From an uncultured Prevotellaceae bacterium (GTDB lineage: Bacteria; Bacteroidota; Bacteroidia; Bacteroidales; Bacteroidaceae): DNA of 53,091 nucleotides. The notes under the pieces were generated by a model. That model saw only the letters and a program-made list of their open reading frames with translations, did no database searches and had not been told where the DNA came from. The stretch is from the NCBI GenBank assembly GCA_900316645.1, contig ONDP01000018.1, positions 1 through 53,091 on the forward strand, read 5' to 3'. This document shows, piece after piece, positions 15,753-24,204 of the stretch; position 1 is the stretch's first letter, and every line of letters starts with the position of its first letter. The translations under genes and the position numbers were made by a program.

Positions 15753-16124
15753 ATGAAGAAACTGACAAATAAAGAAAGAGAAGTAATGGAACTATATTGG
15801 CAGCATGGAGAAATGTTTGTCCGTGAACTTCTGGAACACTATGAAGAGCCTCGCCCGCATTTCAATACCCTGTCAACTATTGTGCGACGATTGGAGCGTG
15901 AAGGGTATCTCGGACATAAACAATATGGCACCACTTACCAATATCATGCACTGATTACAGAACAGGACTATGCGAAAAAGAATATCTTCCAAATGGTGGA
16001 CGACTATATCGAAGATTCCTACAAAGGACTTGTATCCACTTTCCTGAAAGAAGAGAAACTTTCTGTAGATGAGTTACGTGACCTGCTCGCCCAAGTAGAA
16101 ACCTATAAAGAATCCAAACAATGA
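15753..16124 (+). CDS. BlaI/MecI-family transcriptional repressor, module 1
   Basis: This 123-residue winged-helix protein begins MKKLTNKEREVMELYWQHGEMFVRELLEHY and contains the recognition helix region HFNTLSTIVRRLEREGYLGHKQYG. BlaI repressors bind palindromic operators as dimers and are removed by a partner M56 membrane peptidase. The start follows the promoter and operator; the stop overlaps the peptidase start by 4 nt (ATGA). No beta-lactamase gene is present. It is clearly paralogous to the repressor at 18137. Confidence 0.92.
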   Translation: MKKLTNKEREVMELYWQHGEMFVRELLEHYEEPRPHFNTLSTIVRRLEREGYLGHKQYGTTYQYHALITEQDYAKKNIFQMVDDYIEDSYKGLVSTFLKEEKLSVDELRDLLAQVETYKESKQ

Positions 16125-17992
16125 CATTGTTTCTGACATATGAACTGAAAGTTGCAGTATTGATGACTGTATTCTATATCTTCTGGCGATTGCTTGTTGC
16201 GAATGAGACGTGGCACAAATTGAACCGTATTGTGCTTATATCCACAGCAATAGCCTCGTTTATATTGCCACTCTGCGTGATAACATTCCATCAAACAGTA
16301 GAAGTAATACCCGAGACGACAGAGAAGATTGAGAATATGGTGCAGGTAGAGATGTCAGACAATCTGCATCATGCGCCTGCCCTTATCAATGACCTGCCAC
16401 AAGAAGCGACAACGCCATTCAATTGGCAAATGCTACTTTCCATTGTATATTTTATAGGTGTGGTGGTTGTCCTCTCAAGAATGCTACTCTCACTATGGCG
16501 ACTGCATCAAATGAAACAGCAGAGTGAGATACATTCAATGGGTGAAGGGCGTGAGATTGCTGTCAGCGAACGAGTACGTCAACCTTTCAGTTGGTGGAAG
16601 ACGGTCTTTCTGAATCGCAAAGATTACGAGGAGGGCACTACGGCACTCCTCACTCATGAATTAGGACACATCCGACTGCATCACTCAGCCGATGTGCTCT
16701 TTGTGGAACTGCTTACGGCTTTGCAATGGTTTAACCCTACCATGTGGATGTTGCGTAATGACTTGCGCACTATCCATGAGTATGAGGCTGATCAGCAAGT
16801 GCTCTCTCACGGATTCAACAACATTCAGTATCTGCAACTCTTAATCCGTAAAGCCGCAAGTCAGGGTGGGTACTCCCTTGCTAACGGCATCTTTAACCAG
16901 AGTACCCTAAAAAAACGTGTAACCATGATGATGAAACCCAAATCAAATCACAGACGGTGGCTTCGTTTTGCCTATCTGTTACCAATCATTGCCACATCGC
17001 TCTACGTGACTGCAGAGACGAAGACGGAATACATTACCAAAGAAGAATCTGCTATCACCCTACGTGTGAAAGACGGAGAGAAAAGCATTGGTGTGAAAGC
17101 ACCAACAGGAGCCTTTTACACTTGGCTTGTCAATGGTAGATTAGCCGAAAGGGGTGTTGTCAAGGAAAATGGCTTTTGGAATAATACAAGCTATCACCAT
17201 ACCAAATATGAGACTATCATACTGGACGGCAATGAGATACATGAGGACGATATCCCTTATGTGCCCCTGAGCAGCATCAAGGAAGTTAAACTCATCCAAG
17301 GCGAACAGCCAAGGTGCATTGAGCTTTATACATCCTATGTCTCTGACTTTATCAGAACAGATAAACCCAAATGGAATGAGAAATACAAAGACAATGTCAA
17401 AACTTGGATGTTCTTTAGGGTAGAAGATGCTGCCACAGGTCAACAACTCAAGGGAGCGGAAGTGGCTGTTGAAGAGACTGGACAGAAAGTTTATACCAAT
17501 GAGGAAGGCTGGTGTGAAATGATAGTTCCGCTCAACACCACTATCAAGGCATCATATAAAGGGCTTGAAAGTCAAACCTTCAAAATAGATAAGATTAATG
17601 GTGAAGAGGTACAAGGCAGGGCTTTTATGCTATCTCAGCCTGGGAACGGGCATGTCTATTCACACTGGGATGTTAAGCAAGAACCTGAATTCTCTAGCGA
17701 TAAAAACAAATGGTTTGCAGAACATGTTCAGTTGTCAGAGGCTTCTAAGAAGGCAGGATTGTATAGAGTTATCGTCGGTGCCGTTATTAATGAGGATGGA
17801 TCTGTCAGCGGTGCACGACTAAGTAATGGTGTCCGCAAGGACTTGAACGAAGAGGCACTGCGCCTTGTTAGTTCAATGCCTAAATGGAAACCAGCTATGA
17901 AGGACGGTAAAGCTGTCAAGTGTCTCAATCTTATTAGGGTTGACTTTCCCGAAATCTTCAAAGAAGGAAATATTTCTACAAAGAGACATTAA
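16121..17992 (+). CDS. M56 (BlaR1-type) membrane peptidase with TonB C-terminal domain, module 1
   Basis: The 623-residue protein has three N-terminal membrane segments, the zinc motif HELGH (His179, Glu180, His183) with downstream EYEAD, and a fourth membrane segment near residue 290. The penicillin-binding sensor domain of true BlaR1 is absent. The extracytoplasmic part instead holds a Plug-like segment, a carboxypeptidase-regulatory-like beta domain (about 440-490) and a TonB C-terminal domain (about 540-615, VVGAVINEDGSVSGAR, SMPKWKPAMKDGKAV). It probably senses an envelope signal and relieves BlaI repression by proteolysis. The ligand is unknown. Confidence 0.9.
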   Translation: MTLFLTYELKVAVLMTVFYIFWRLLVANETWHKLNRIVLISTAIASFILPLCVITFHQTVEVIPETTEKIENMVQVEMSDNLHHAPALINDLPQEATTPFNWQMLLSIVYFIGVVVVLSRMLLSLWRLHQMKQQSEIHSMGEGREIAVSERVRQPFSWWKTVFLNRKDYEEGTTALLTHELGHIRLHHSADVLFVELLTALQWFNPTMWMLRNDLRTIHEYEADQQVLSHGFNNIQYLQLLIRKAASQGGYSLANGIFNQSTLKKRVTMMMKPKSNHRRWLRFAYLLPIIATSLYVTAETKTEYITKEESAITLRVKDGEKSIGVKAPTGAFYTWLVNGRLAERGVVKENGFWNNTSYHHTKYETIILDGNEIHEDDIPYVPLSSIKEVKLIQGEQPRCIELYTSYVSDFIRTDKPKWNEKYKDNVKTWMFFRVEDAATGQQLKGAEVAVEETGQKVYTNEEGWCEMIVPLNTTIKASYKGLESQTFKIDKINGEEVQGRAFMLSQPGNGHVYSHWDVKQEPEFSSDKNKWFAEHVQLSEASKKAGLYRVIVGAVINEDGSVSGARLSNGVRKDLNEEALRLVSSMPKWKPAMKDGKAVKCLNLIRVDFPEIFKEGNISTKRH

Positions 17993-18035
17993 ACAAATGT
18001 TAATTTTGTCACAAACTAATTAATTTTCTCTAAAA

Positions 18036-18081
18036 ACTAAAGATTTTAGTTGGTATAAACTAAAACTTTTAGTTACTTTGC
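18036..18081 (+). promoter_or_regulatory. Two BlaI-type operators and promoter of module 2
   Basis: Two perfect 17-bp palindromes of the form AACTAAA-N3-TTTAGTT lie at 18036-18052 and 18059-18075, 23 bp centre to centre (about two helical turns). The second runs into the likely -7 box TTACTTTG (18074-18081). The arrangement fits cooperative repressor binding. Confidence 0.7.
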
Positions 18082-18136
18082 AGTCAGATATTGAAACAGA
18101 CGTGAAATTGACGTAAAACTTAAAACAGGAAGAATA

Positions 18137-18496
18137 ATGAAAAAACTGACTAATAAAGAAAAGGAAATCATGGAGCTGTATTGGGCGAACGGACCAATGT
18201 TTGTCAAGGAACTCTTGGAACACTATGACGAGCCCAAGCCTCATTTCAATACACTCTCGACGATGGTGCGCATTCTGGAGAAGAATGGTTTCCTGGATCA
18301 TAAGCAGTATGGCAATACCTATCAGTATTTCCCCATCGTGACAGAGAAGGAGTACGGACGCAACTCGATAGCAGGTGTCATCAAGAGCTATTTCAACGAC
18401 TCTTATCTGAGTGCGGTGTCGTCATTTGTCAAGGAGGAGAAGATTTCCGTAGAAGAATTGAAGGAACTGATCAAACAAATTGAGCAAAATGACTGA
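18137..18496 (+). CDS. BlaI/MecI-family transcriptional repressor, module 2
   Basis: The 119-residue protein is closely similar to the repressor at 15753 (MKKLTNKEKEIMELYWANGPMFVKELLEHY, HFNTLSTMVRILEKNGFLDHKQYG). Its gene overlaps the next by 8 nt. The near-identical recognition helix and the shared operator core suggest the two repressors may bind each other's sites. The pair most likely arose by tandem duplication of a repressor-peptidase module. Confidence 0.92.
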   Translation: MKKLTNKEKEIMELYWANGPMFVKELLEHYDEPKPHFNTLSTMVRILEKNGFLDHKQYGNTYQYFPIVTEKEYGRNSIAGVIKSYFNDSYLSAVSSFVKEEKISVEELKELIKQIEQND

Positions 18497-20189
18497 TTTT
18501 CTGATATACGACCTAAAGGTAGCAGCGTGGATAGCCGTGTTCTACATGTTCTATCGGTTGATGCTCAGTAGGGAAACCTTTCATCGGGTGAATCGTATTG
18601 TACTGCTGGCAACAGCCGTCGTGTCGTTCGTGTTGCCCTTTTGCGTGATAACACTTCACGAGACGGTGGTGATGCCTGCTCCGCAGGCTTCCGTTGAGGT
18701 GGGTAATATGGTGGCAGAGGTGGCAGAACCTGTTGTCCCTTTGTGGCAAAGCCTATTGCCATATGTATTTACGATAGGTGTGGTGATAACGCTGGGTCAT
18801 ACACTTTGGTCGATATTCAGAATCATGCGACTCATCAAGAAGAGCGAGCAGCATCCACAGGCTGATGGTATCGTGGTTTGCGTGACCGGTAACGCACAAA
18901 TGTCGCCGTTCAGCTGGATGCATTATATAGTAATGAATCGTAGAGACTACGAGGAGCAAGATGCCGCTATTCTCGCTCATGAACGAGGACACATACGCCT
19001 GCGACACTCGTGGGATGTGGTGCTCGTTGATATGCTGACCGCTTTGCAATGGTTCAACCCGGCGATGTGGATGCTCCGCATGGATTTGCGAGCTATTCAT
19101 GAGTACGAGGCTGATGCGGCGGTACTCTCTCAAGGCATCAATGCACGTCAATATCAATATCTGTTAGTAACGAAAGCTGCGGGCATTGGCGGGTACTCCA
19201 TTGCCAACGGCATCTCTCACAGTACCCTCAAAAATCGAATAACAATGATGTTACATAAGAAATCCCAAAAATCTCATTTGCTGAAACTGCTGGTTCTGTT
19301 GCCTATCGTAGCTGTCGCATTGGCTCTCAATGCCCATACAGTCCAGGATGTCGTCTATACGTCGGCAGGCAAAGACTCTATCGAAGTGGTTGTTGTGGAA
19401 AGTGCTGTTCAGGATGCAGTTGTGCCTACTAAGGTGGGCGAAGAAGAGGTTGCTGAGGCTGAAACCATCAAGGTGAGCGGTCAGGTTGTCAGTGTCGGCG
19501 ATGGTAAGCCCATTATAGGTGCTGTCGTTCAGGTAGCAGGTTCAAAGAGAGGCACTGTTACGGATACGGAAGGAAAATTTACGATTGAGGCTCCTGTGGG
19601 TGCAAAAGTCAATGTCCTTTATGTCGGCTATAGAACGGAAGTGTTTACCGTTAGGTCAGACGAAGGAAAGTATAACACGCTGATTCCTCTGCAGAAAGAA
19701 GGCGAAGCAAGGGTCTTTGATGTGGTGGAGGAAATGCCGGAGTATCCTGGCGGTATGTCAGCTATGATGCAGTATCTGTCAGCTAACGTGAAATATCCAG
19801 AGGAGGCTCATAAGAAGGGCATCCAAGGTCGTGTGATAGTGACTTTTGTGGTAGAGAAAGACGGCAGTATTTCGGATGCCAGAATCGTCAGGAGCGTTGA
19901 TCCGCTGCTGGATGCTGAGGCTCTTCGTGTAACCAATAGTATGCCGAAGTGGAAGCCTGGTAGGCAGAATGGTGAAGCTGTTGTCGTGAAATACACCATT
20001 CCAGTCACCTTCAAATTGAATAGTAGTGAGAAGAAGGACGAGAGCTATATTCTGAAGATTGATGGCAAGGTGGTTGACGACTCACTCATCAGCAGTATTC
20101 CTGCAGGCGACGTGGAGAGCATGAGTATCGAGAAGGGTGAAAACGGCAAACCTAAAACAATTCATATCAAAACGAAACACAAGAAATAA
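18489..20189 (+). CDS. M56 (BlaR1-type) membrane peptidase with CarboxypepD_reg and TonB domains, module 2
   Basis: The ATG at 18489 is chosen over the TTG at 18480; the product has 566 residues. The zinc motif reads HERGH (His164 onward), keeping HExxH. Four membrane segments precede an extracytoplasmic region with a carboxypeptidase-regulatory-like domain (VSGQVVSVGDGKPIIGAVVQV, GYRTEVF) and a canonical TonB C-terminal domain (EMPEYPGGMSAMMQYL, VKYPEEAHKKGIQGRVIVTF, SMPKWKPG). It is the paralogue of the protein at 16121 but its outer region is better conserved. It likely controls the adjacent BlaI; target genes beyond the operon are not visible. Confidence 0.9.
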   Translation: MTDFLIYDLKVAAWIAVFYMFYRLMLSRETFHRVNRIVLLATAVVSFVLPFCVITLHETVVMPAPQASVEVGNMVAEVAEPVVPLWQSLLPYVFTIGVVITLGHTLWSIFRIMRLIKKSEQHPQADGIVVCVTGNAQMSPFSWMHYIVMNRRDYEEQDAAILAHERGHIRLRHSWDVVLVDMLTALQWFNPAMWMLRMDLRAIHEYEADAAVLSQGINARQYQYLLVTKAAGIGGYSIANGISHSTLKNRITMMLHKKSQKSHLLKLLVLLPIVAVALALNAHTVQDVVYTSAGKDSIEVVVVESAVQDAVVPTKVGEEEVAEAETIKVSGQVVSVGDGKPIIGAVVQVAGSKRGTVTDTEGKFTIEAPVGAKVNVLYVGYRTEVFTVRSDEGKYNTLIPLQKEGEARVFDVVEEMPEYPGGMSAMMQYLSANVKYPEEAHKKGIQGRVIVTFVVEKDGSISDARIVRSVDPLLDAEALRVTNSMPKWKPGRQNGEAVVVKYTIPVTFKLNSSEKKDESYILKIDGKVVDDSLISSIPAGDVESMSIEKGENGKPKTIHIKTKHKK

Positions 20190-20224
20190 AACAAAGATAA
20201 ACACCTCTCTTGAAGGACATGTCC

Positions 20225-20266
20225 AGTTCCGCCTGTCAGCCTGATGGTTTGATGGGTGGAACTTTT
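20225..20266 (+). terminator. Terminator after module 2
   Basis: AGTTCCGCC at 20225-20233 pairs with GGTGGAACT at 20255-20263, ending in a T run. Confidence 0.7.
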
Positions 20267-20388
20267 TATGTATAAAAAAGAGTGGCTTTGGAAAATAATC
20301 TGTACCTTTTCAAAATCTTACAAAAAATGGGGATTTCACTGGGATAGGTGAGTGACATAAGTTGGCTTGACGTTTCCTGATTTGGGTT

Positions 20389-20428
20389 GACCGTCAGTAT
20401 GTCTAAACCCTAAGATTATTTGACGGTC
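20389..20428 (+). repeat. Inverted repeat GACCGTCA / TGACGGTC
   Basis: Eight bases at 20389-20396 are repeated in inverse at 20421-20428 within the long spacer before higB. No gene is seen between 20190 and 20967. Confidence 0.5.
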
Positions 20429-20510
20429 GTCTTGTTTTTCACGAGACCTAACATTGAGAAATGCTAATTTGTATATTTCCAGTACGTTAGGTGCTTTTTA
20501 GACTCTTGAA

Positions 20511-20642
20511 GACCTAACATAAGAGGTAACATGGACCTAACATAGACCTAACTGTTGTCTGTGATTAATGAACGGAATGTTACCTCTGGTGTTATGGCTT
20601 AGTTAGGTCTTAGTTAGGTCTCATGTTACCTCTTGGAGACAG
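20511..20642 (+). repeat. 11-nt phased array B with a long hairpin
   Basis: Consecutive 11-mers built on CCTAAC / GTTAGG and GGTAACAT / ATGTTACC fill this stretch; TTAGTTAGGTC is repeated exactly at 20599 and 20610. The left arm (20521-20553) is complementary to the right arm (20601-20634) except for a one-base bulge and two mismatches. Related CCTAAC or GTTAGG hexamers also flank the array at 20447, 20486 and 20691. Confidence 0.85.
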
Positions 20643-20699
20643 TAAAATCTCTTGAAATACCTTTGTATAGGCACTTTCCTGAAAATGAATGTTAGGTCT

Positions 20700-20776
20700 T
20701 GCAATAAGGGCATGTTATTTGTCAATAAGGAATCCTTATTTTTTAATAAGGACTTGTTATTGATTAATAACGGAAG
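20700..20776 (+). repeat. 11-nt phased array C (ATAAGG / TTATT units)
   Basis: CAATAAGG or TAATAAGG motifs recur every 22 nt (20701, 20723, 20745), alternating with TTATT-containing 11-mers that are partly complementary. Confidence 0.75.
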
Positions 20777-20783
20777 AAAAATA

Positions 20784-20893
20784 ATTCCCACCCTGGGACT
20801 AAAACATTCCCACCCTGGGACTAAAACATTCCCACCCTGGGAATAAAATTTTCCCACGCTGGGACTAAATTGTTCCCAAGGTGGGATTGGATA
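20784..20893 (+). repeat. 11-nt phased array D (ATTCCCACCCT units)
   Basis: ATTCCCACCCT alternates with GGGACTAAAAC in exact 22-nt steps from 20784, degenerating in the last two double units but keeping the phase to about 20893. Each double unit contains TCCCA-CCC-TGGGA, a small hairpin. Confidence 0.9.
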
Positions 20894-20951
20894 AGATTTC
20901 TAAAAAACAGGAAAAAACGACAGTATTCTTTTGAATTTCAAAATTATTTCG

Positions 20952-20959
20952 TAACTTTG
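20952..20959 (+). promoter_or_regulatory. -7 promoter element of higBA
   Basis: TAACTTTG lies eight bases before the higB ATG, giving a nearly leaderless transcript. Confidence 0.7.
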
Positions 20960-20967
20960 CACCCAAT

Positions 20968-21267
20968 ATGAGGATAGTATCACATAGGCGATTAGTTGAA
21001 TTCTATAGTTCAGAGGGACATGGAGACGCTCAGGCTGCACTTGAACGATGGTATGATATCGCAGAAAAGGCAGAATGGAAGAACTTGTCGGATATAAAAG
21101 CAGACTTCCCCACAACAGACTACGTCGGGAATCAACATTATGTCTTTGACATTAGGGGCAACAAATATCGGCTTGTTGTGGTCGTAAAGTTCACAATCGG
21201 GCATATTTTCATCCGATTTGTGGGTACTCACAGTGAATATGATAAGATAGATGTTTCAACGATATAA
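20968..21267 (+). CDS. higB: HigB-type toxin (mRNA interferase)
   Basis: The 99-residue protein matches the HigB_toxin family (RLVEFYSSEGHGDAQAALERWYDIAEKAEWKNLSDIKADFP, then NKYRLVVVVKFTIGHIFIRFVGTHSEYDKI). These toxins are ribosome-dependent RNases and are encoded before their antitoxin, as here. Transcription starts from the TAACTTTG promoter immediately upstream. The locus stands behind three repeat arrays in an otherwise gene-free 780-nt spacer. Confidence 0.93.
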   Translation: MRIVSHRRLVEFYSSEGHGDAQAALERWYDIAEKAEWKNLSDIKADFPTTDYVGNQHYVFDIRGNKYRLVVVVKFTIGHIFIRFVGTHSEYDKIDVSTI

Positions 21268-21283
21268 TATAGGAGGTACAGAT

Positions 21284-21646
21284 ATGGCAAAGATTACGAA
21301 AGAGCAATATGAATTCGCATTGGCACGAATTGAGGAATTGTTGCCGATGGTGAATGACAGTACGCCTGCCAACGACCGTAATGCTGTGGAGTTGACAATG
21401 ATGTCTGATGTTGTCATTGACTATGAGAAAGAGCACTATCCCATAGGCAAACCAACTGTAGCCCAATTGATACAGCTCTCGCTAGACGAGAAGAAGATGA
21501 GCCAGAAGCAGTTGGCTACAGAGATAGGGGTTAGTCCTTCCCGAATCAGTGACTATGTTTCCGGCAGGGCTGAGCCTACGCTGAAAATAGCCCGTTTGCT
21601 TTGTGCCACCTTGGGAATAACGCCAGCAGCTATGCTTGGCTATTAA
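21284..21646 (+). CDS. higA: HigA-type antitoxin with XRE helix-turn-helix
   Basis: The start is set by AGGAGG at 21271-21276, seven bases before the ATG at 21284; an upstream ATG at 21251 overlapping higB has no such site. The 120-residue protein has an N-terminal toxin-binding region and a C-terminal XRE domain (MSQKQLATEIGVSPSRISDYVSGRAEPTLKIARLLCATLGI). It should neutralise HigB and repress the operon. A hairpin follows. Confidence 0.92.
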   Translation: MAKITKEQYEFALARIEELLPMVNDSTPANDRNAVELTMMSDVVIDYEKEHYPIGKPTVAQLIQLSLDEKKMSQKQLATEIGVSPSRISDYVSGRAEPTLKIARLLCATLGITPAAMLGY

Positions 21647-21665
21647 TCTTTTTCTCCTTAGCCAA

Positions 21666-21696
21666 TGGCGCAAAGTGGTCTGACCCCTTTGTGCCA
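21666..21696 (+). terminator. Hairpin after higA
   Basis: TGGCGCAAAGTGG (21666-21678) pairs with CCCCTTTGTGCCA (21684-21696) with one mismatch and a G-T pair. An A run, not a T run, follows, so termination on this strand is uncertain. Confidence 0.5.
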
Positions 21697-21707
21697 CTAA
21701 CGAAAAA

Positions 21708-22646
21708 ATGATGAAAAAAGCTGTTGTTTTATTATTTATGACGGTGTTGGCCGTTGCTGTGTGTGCTCAGGATTATATTCCCGAAGCACCTGACTACGGG
21801 AACGAGTTGATGTGGTACACATCGTGTACGGATGCTGGCGACAGCGGAGCCGATGTGTTCTATGTGGTATCGACATGGGAGGAAGACTGGCAGGCGGCTG
21901 ACGGACGGGTGAGCCACTATGCCGACGTGTGGAATCCGCAGCATCGCGAGCGTATGGCTATCGAGATAGGGAAGGTGGCTGACTATATGGCCAAGGGTAA
22001 TAATTTCTATGCACCCTTCTATCGCCACATGACTATCGACGGATGGATGACTGCTGACACTGATTCGATTATGCAGCGCGAACAGCTGTCGATGAACGAT
22101 GTGAAGAGGGCTTTCGACGTGTTTCTGAAACATCGCGACAAGCGCCGCCCCTTCGTGCTAGCTGGTTTCAGTCTGGGCGGTCTGGCTATGGTGGAGCTGC
22201 TGAAGTATATGGACGACGAGACGTACCAGAAGATGGTGGCTGCCTACGTATTGGGATATAAGGTGACACCTCTGGACACGCTGGCGAGCCGGCATATCCG
22301 TGCAGCCAGGGACTCGGCTGACTTGGGTGTGACAGTCTGCTATAATACGGTGAAGGACGTGAAATACGTGATTCCCGTACTGGCAGAGACCTGTATGGGC
22401 ATCAACCCCGTGAACTGGCGTACGGACGACACGCCAGCCATGCTGCATGATACGATTACCGTGCGGCTCGACCCACAGCGCCACGTACTGGTGGTGAAAG
22501 GTTATAGCGGCAAGGAGTATCCTTCGTACAGGGGATTCCTCAATGTGGGCGACATTCACAGTTGCGAACCGTGGCTCTACAGCGAGTGTCTGAGGCGGAA
22601 TATAGCCTTGCGTATCAGGGAGTGGAGAAAGAAAAACGGAAATTAA
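21708..22646 (+). CDS. Secreted alpha/beta hydrolase (DUF3089-like)
   Basis: The 312-residue protein has a signal peptide (about 1-20, ending VCAQ). The nucleophile elbow is GFSLGG, and the segments DVFYVVSTW and NNFYAPFYRHMTID match DUF3089-type alpha/beta hydrolases. Likely catalytic partners are an Asp after the central strands and the His in DIHSCEPW. The substrate is unknown; an esterase acting in the periplasm is plausible. It starts 12 nt after the higA hairpin and has no obvious promoter of its own. Confidence 0.82.
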   Translation: MMKKAVVLLFMTVLAVAVCAQDYIPEAPDYGNELMWYTSCTDAGDSGADVFYVVSTWEEDWQAADGRVSHYADVWNPQHRERMAIEIGKVADYMAKGNNFYAPFYRHMTIDGWMTADTDSIMQREQLSMNDVKRAFDVFLKHRDKRRPFVLAGFSLGGLAMVELLKYMDDETYQKMVAAYVLGYKVTPLDTLASRHIRAARDSADLGVTVCYNTVKDVKYVIPVLAETCMGINPVNWRTDDTPAMLHDTITVRLDPQRHVLVVKGYSGKEYPSYRGFLNVGDIHSCEPWLYSECLRRNIALRIREWRKKNGN

Positions 22647-22678
22647 TTTGGTTTTCTGCACTTTTATTACTACCTTTG
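22647..22678 (+). promoter_or_regulatory. Promoter of tig (-33 TTTG, -7 TACCTTTG)
   Basis: TTTG at 22647-22650 and TACCTTTG at 22671-22678 are separated by 20 nt, the consensus spacing. The ATG is 43 nt downstream. Confidence 0.75.
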
Positions 22679-22721
22679 CACGCTCAAAACGAATATTATA
22701 AATAAATAAGGTAACAATAAG

Positions 22722-24086
22722 ATGAATATTTCATTTGAAGCTCCTGACAAGATTAATGGCTTGATGACCATTACGCTGGAGAAAGACGACTATCAGGGCG
22801 AGGTAGAGAAGACCCTGAAGGATTATCGCAAGCGCGCCAACGTTCCCGGATTCCGTCCGGGCATGACACCCATGGGACTGATTAAGCGCCAGTATGGTGC
22901 TGCCATCAAAGTGGATGTTGTGAACAAGATGCTGGGCGAGAAACTCTACGAGTATGTTCGCGAGAACAAGATTCAGATGTTGGGCGAGCCATTGCCCAGC
23001 GACAAGCAGGAAGCGCTCAATTTCGAGAGCGACGAGCCTCTGACCTTCGTGTTCGACATCGCCGTAGCCCCTGAATTCGAGGCTAAACTGAGTGCCAAGG
23101 ACAAGATTGATTATTATAACATTACCGTTGACGACAAGTTGATTGACCAGCAGGTGGAGATGTACCAGCAGCGTGCAGGCCACTACGACAAGGTGGAGGC
23201 TTACGACGCTGAGCAGCGCGACATGCTGAAGGGCGACCTGCGCGAGCTGGACGCCGACGGCAACGTGAAGGAAGGCGGTATAGAGGTGGCTGACGCCGTG
23301 CTGATGCCCCAGTATATGAAGGTGGACGACCAGAAGAAACTCTTCGAGGGTGCCAAGCTGGGCGACATCATCACTTGGAATCCCCGCAAGGCTTATCCCG
23401 AGAGCGACGTGGAGCTTTCGTCACTGCTGAAGATTCAGAAGGAGGACGTGAAGGACCACGAGGGCGACTTCACCTATCAGATTACTGAAATCTCACGCTA
23501 CGTGAAGGCTGAGATTGGTCAGGAGTTGTTCGACCAGACCTTCGGCGAGGGCAACGTGAAGGACGAAAAGGAGTTCCGCCAGAAGATTAGCGACATCATC
23601 AGTCAGCAGTTCAAGGCCGACAGCGACTATAAGTTCCTGCTCGACGTGCGTGCCCACATGGAGAAGAAGGTTGGCAAACTGGAGTTCCCCGAGGCTCTGC
23701 TGAAGCGCGTGATGCTGAACAACAACAAGGACAAGGGCGAGAAGTTTGTGGAGGACAACTTCGAGGCAAGCATCAAGGAACTGGGTTGGCACCTCATCAA
23801 GGAACAGCTGGTGGCTGCTCAGGAAATCAAGGTGGAGGACGACGATCTGAAGCAGGTGGCCAAGGAAGCTGCTCGTGCGCAGTTTGCCCAGTATGGCATG
23901 TCGAACATCCCCGACGAGTATCTTGACAACTATGCACAGGAGATGCTGAAGAAGCGTGAGAATATCGATGGACTCGTTGATCGTGCCGTTGACCTGAAGT
24001 TGACAGCAGCCTTGAAGGGTGTAGTCAAACTGAACGAGAAGGACATCGCGCTGGAGGACTTCCAGAAAATGTTACAGGAAAAGTAA
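22722..24086 (+). CDS. tig: Trigger factor
   Basis: Trigger factor is the ribosome-associated chaperone that receives nascent chains. The N-terminal ribosome-binding domain shows the signature VPGFRPGMTPMGLIKRQYG (family pattern GFRxGxxP). A degenerate FKBP-like middle domain and a helical C-terminal domain follow over 454 residues, the usual Bacteroidota length. It is followed by a terminator and then clpP, the common tig-clpP-clpX order. Confidence 0.95.
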   Translation: MNISFEAPDKINGLMTITLEKDDYQGEVEKTLKDYRKRANVPGFRPGMTPMGLIKRQYGAAIKVDVVNKMLGEKLYEYVRENKIQMLGEPLPSDKQEALNFESDEPLTFVFDIAVAPEFEAKLSAKDKIDYYNITVDDKLIDQQVEMYQQRAGHYDKVEAYDAEQRDMLKGDLRELDADGNVKEGGIEVADAVLMPQYMKVDDQKKLFEGAKLGDIITWNPRKAYPESDVELSSLLKIQKEDVKDHEGDFTYQITEISRYVKAEIGQELFDQTFGEGNVKDEKEFRQKISDIISQQFKADSDYKFLLDVRAHMEKKVGKLEFPEALLKRVMLNNNKDKGEKFVEDNFEASIKELGWHLIKEQLVAAQEIKVEDDDLKQVAKEAARAQFAQYGMSNIPDEYLDNYAQEMLKKRENIDGLVDRAVDLKLTAALKGVVKLNEKDIALEDFQKMLQEK

Positions 24087-24144
24087 GCTGTTGGCAGGCG
24101 GCTAAAATCAAGAGCTGACGGCAAATTATAATTCTTTAACCAAA

Positions 24145-24180
24145 AAAAGAGCCGGAATGTGTTGCATTCCGACTTTTTTT
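24145..24180 (+). terminator. Terminator between tig and clpP
   Basis: GCCGGAATG at 24151-24159 pairs with CATTCCGAC at 24165-24173, preceded by A and followed by eight T residues. Confidence 0.85.
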
Positions 24181-24182
24181 TG

Positions 24183-24190
24183 TAATTTTG
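24183..24190 (+). promoter_or_regulatory. -7 promoter element of clpPX
   Basis: TAATTTTG matches TAnnTTTG and begins two bases after the tig terminator T run. Confidence 0.65.
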
Positions 24191-24204
24191 TATCTACTTA
24201 TTGA

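Noticed and set aside
15753-20189. Beta-lactam resistance locus (blaI-blaR1-bla)
   Set aside because: The peptidases lack the penicillin-sensor domain and there is no beta-lactamase gene.
20621-20857. 78-codon minus-strand ORF in the higB upstream spacer
   Set aside because: It is generated by the phased repeats and has no promoter or family resemblance.
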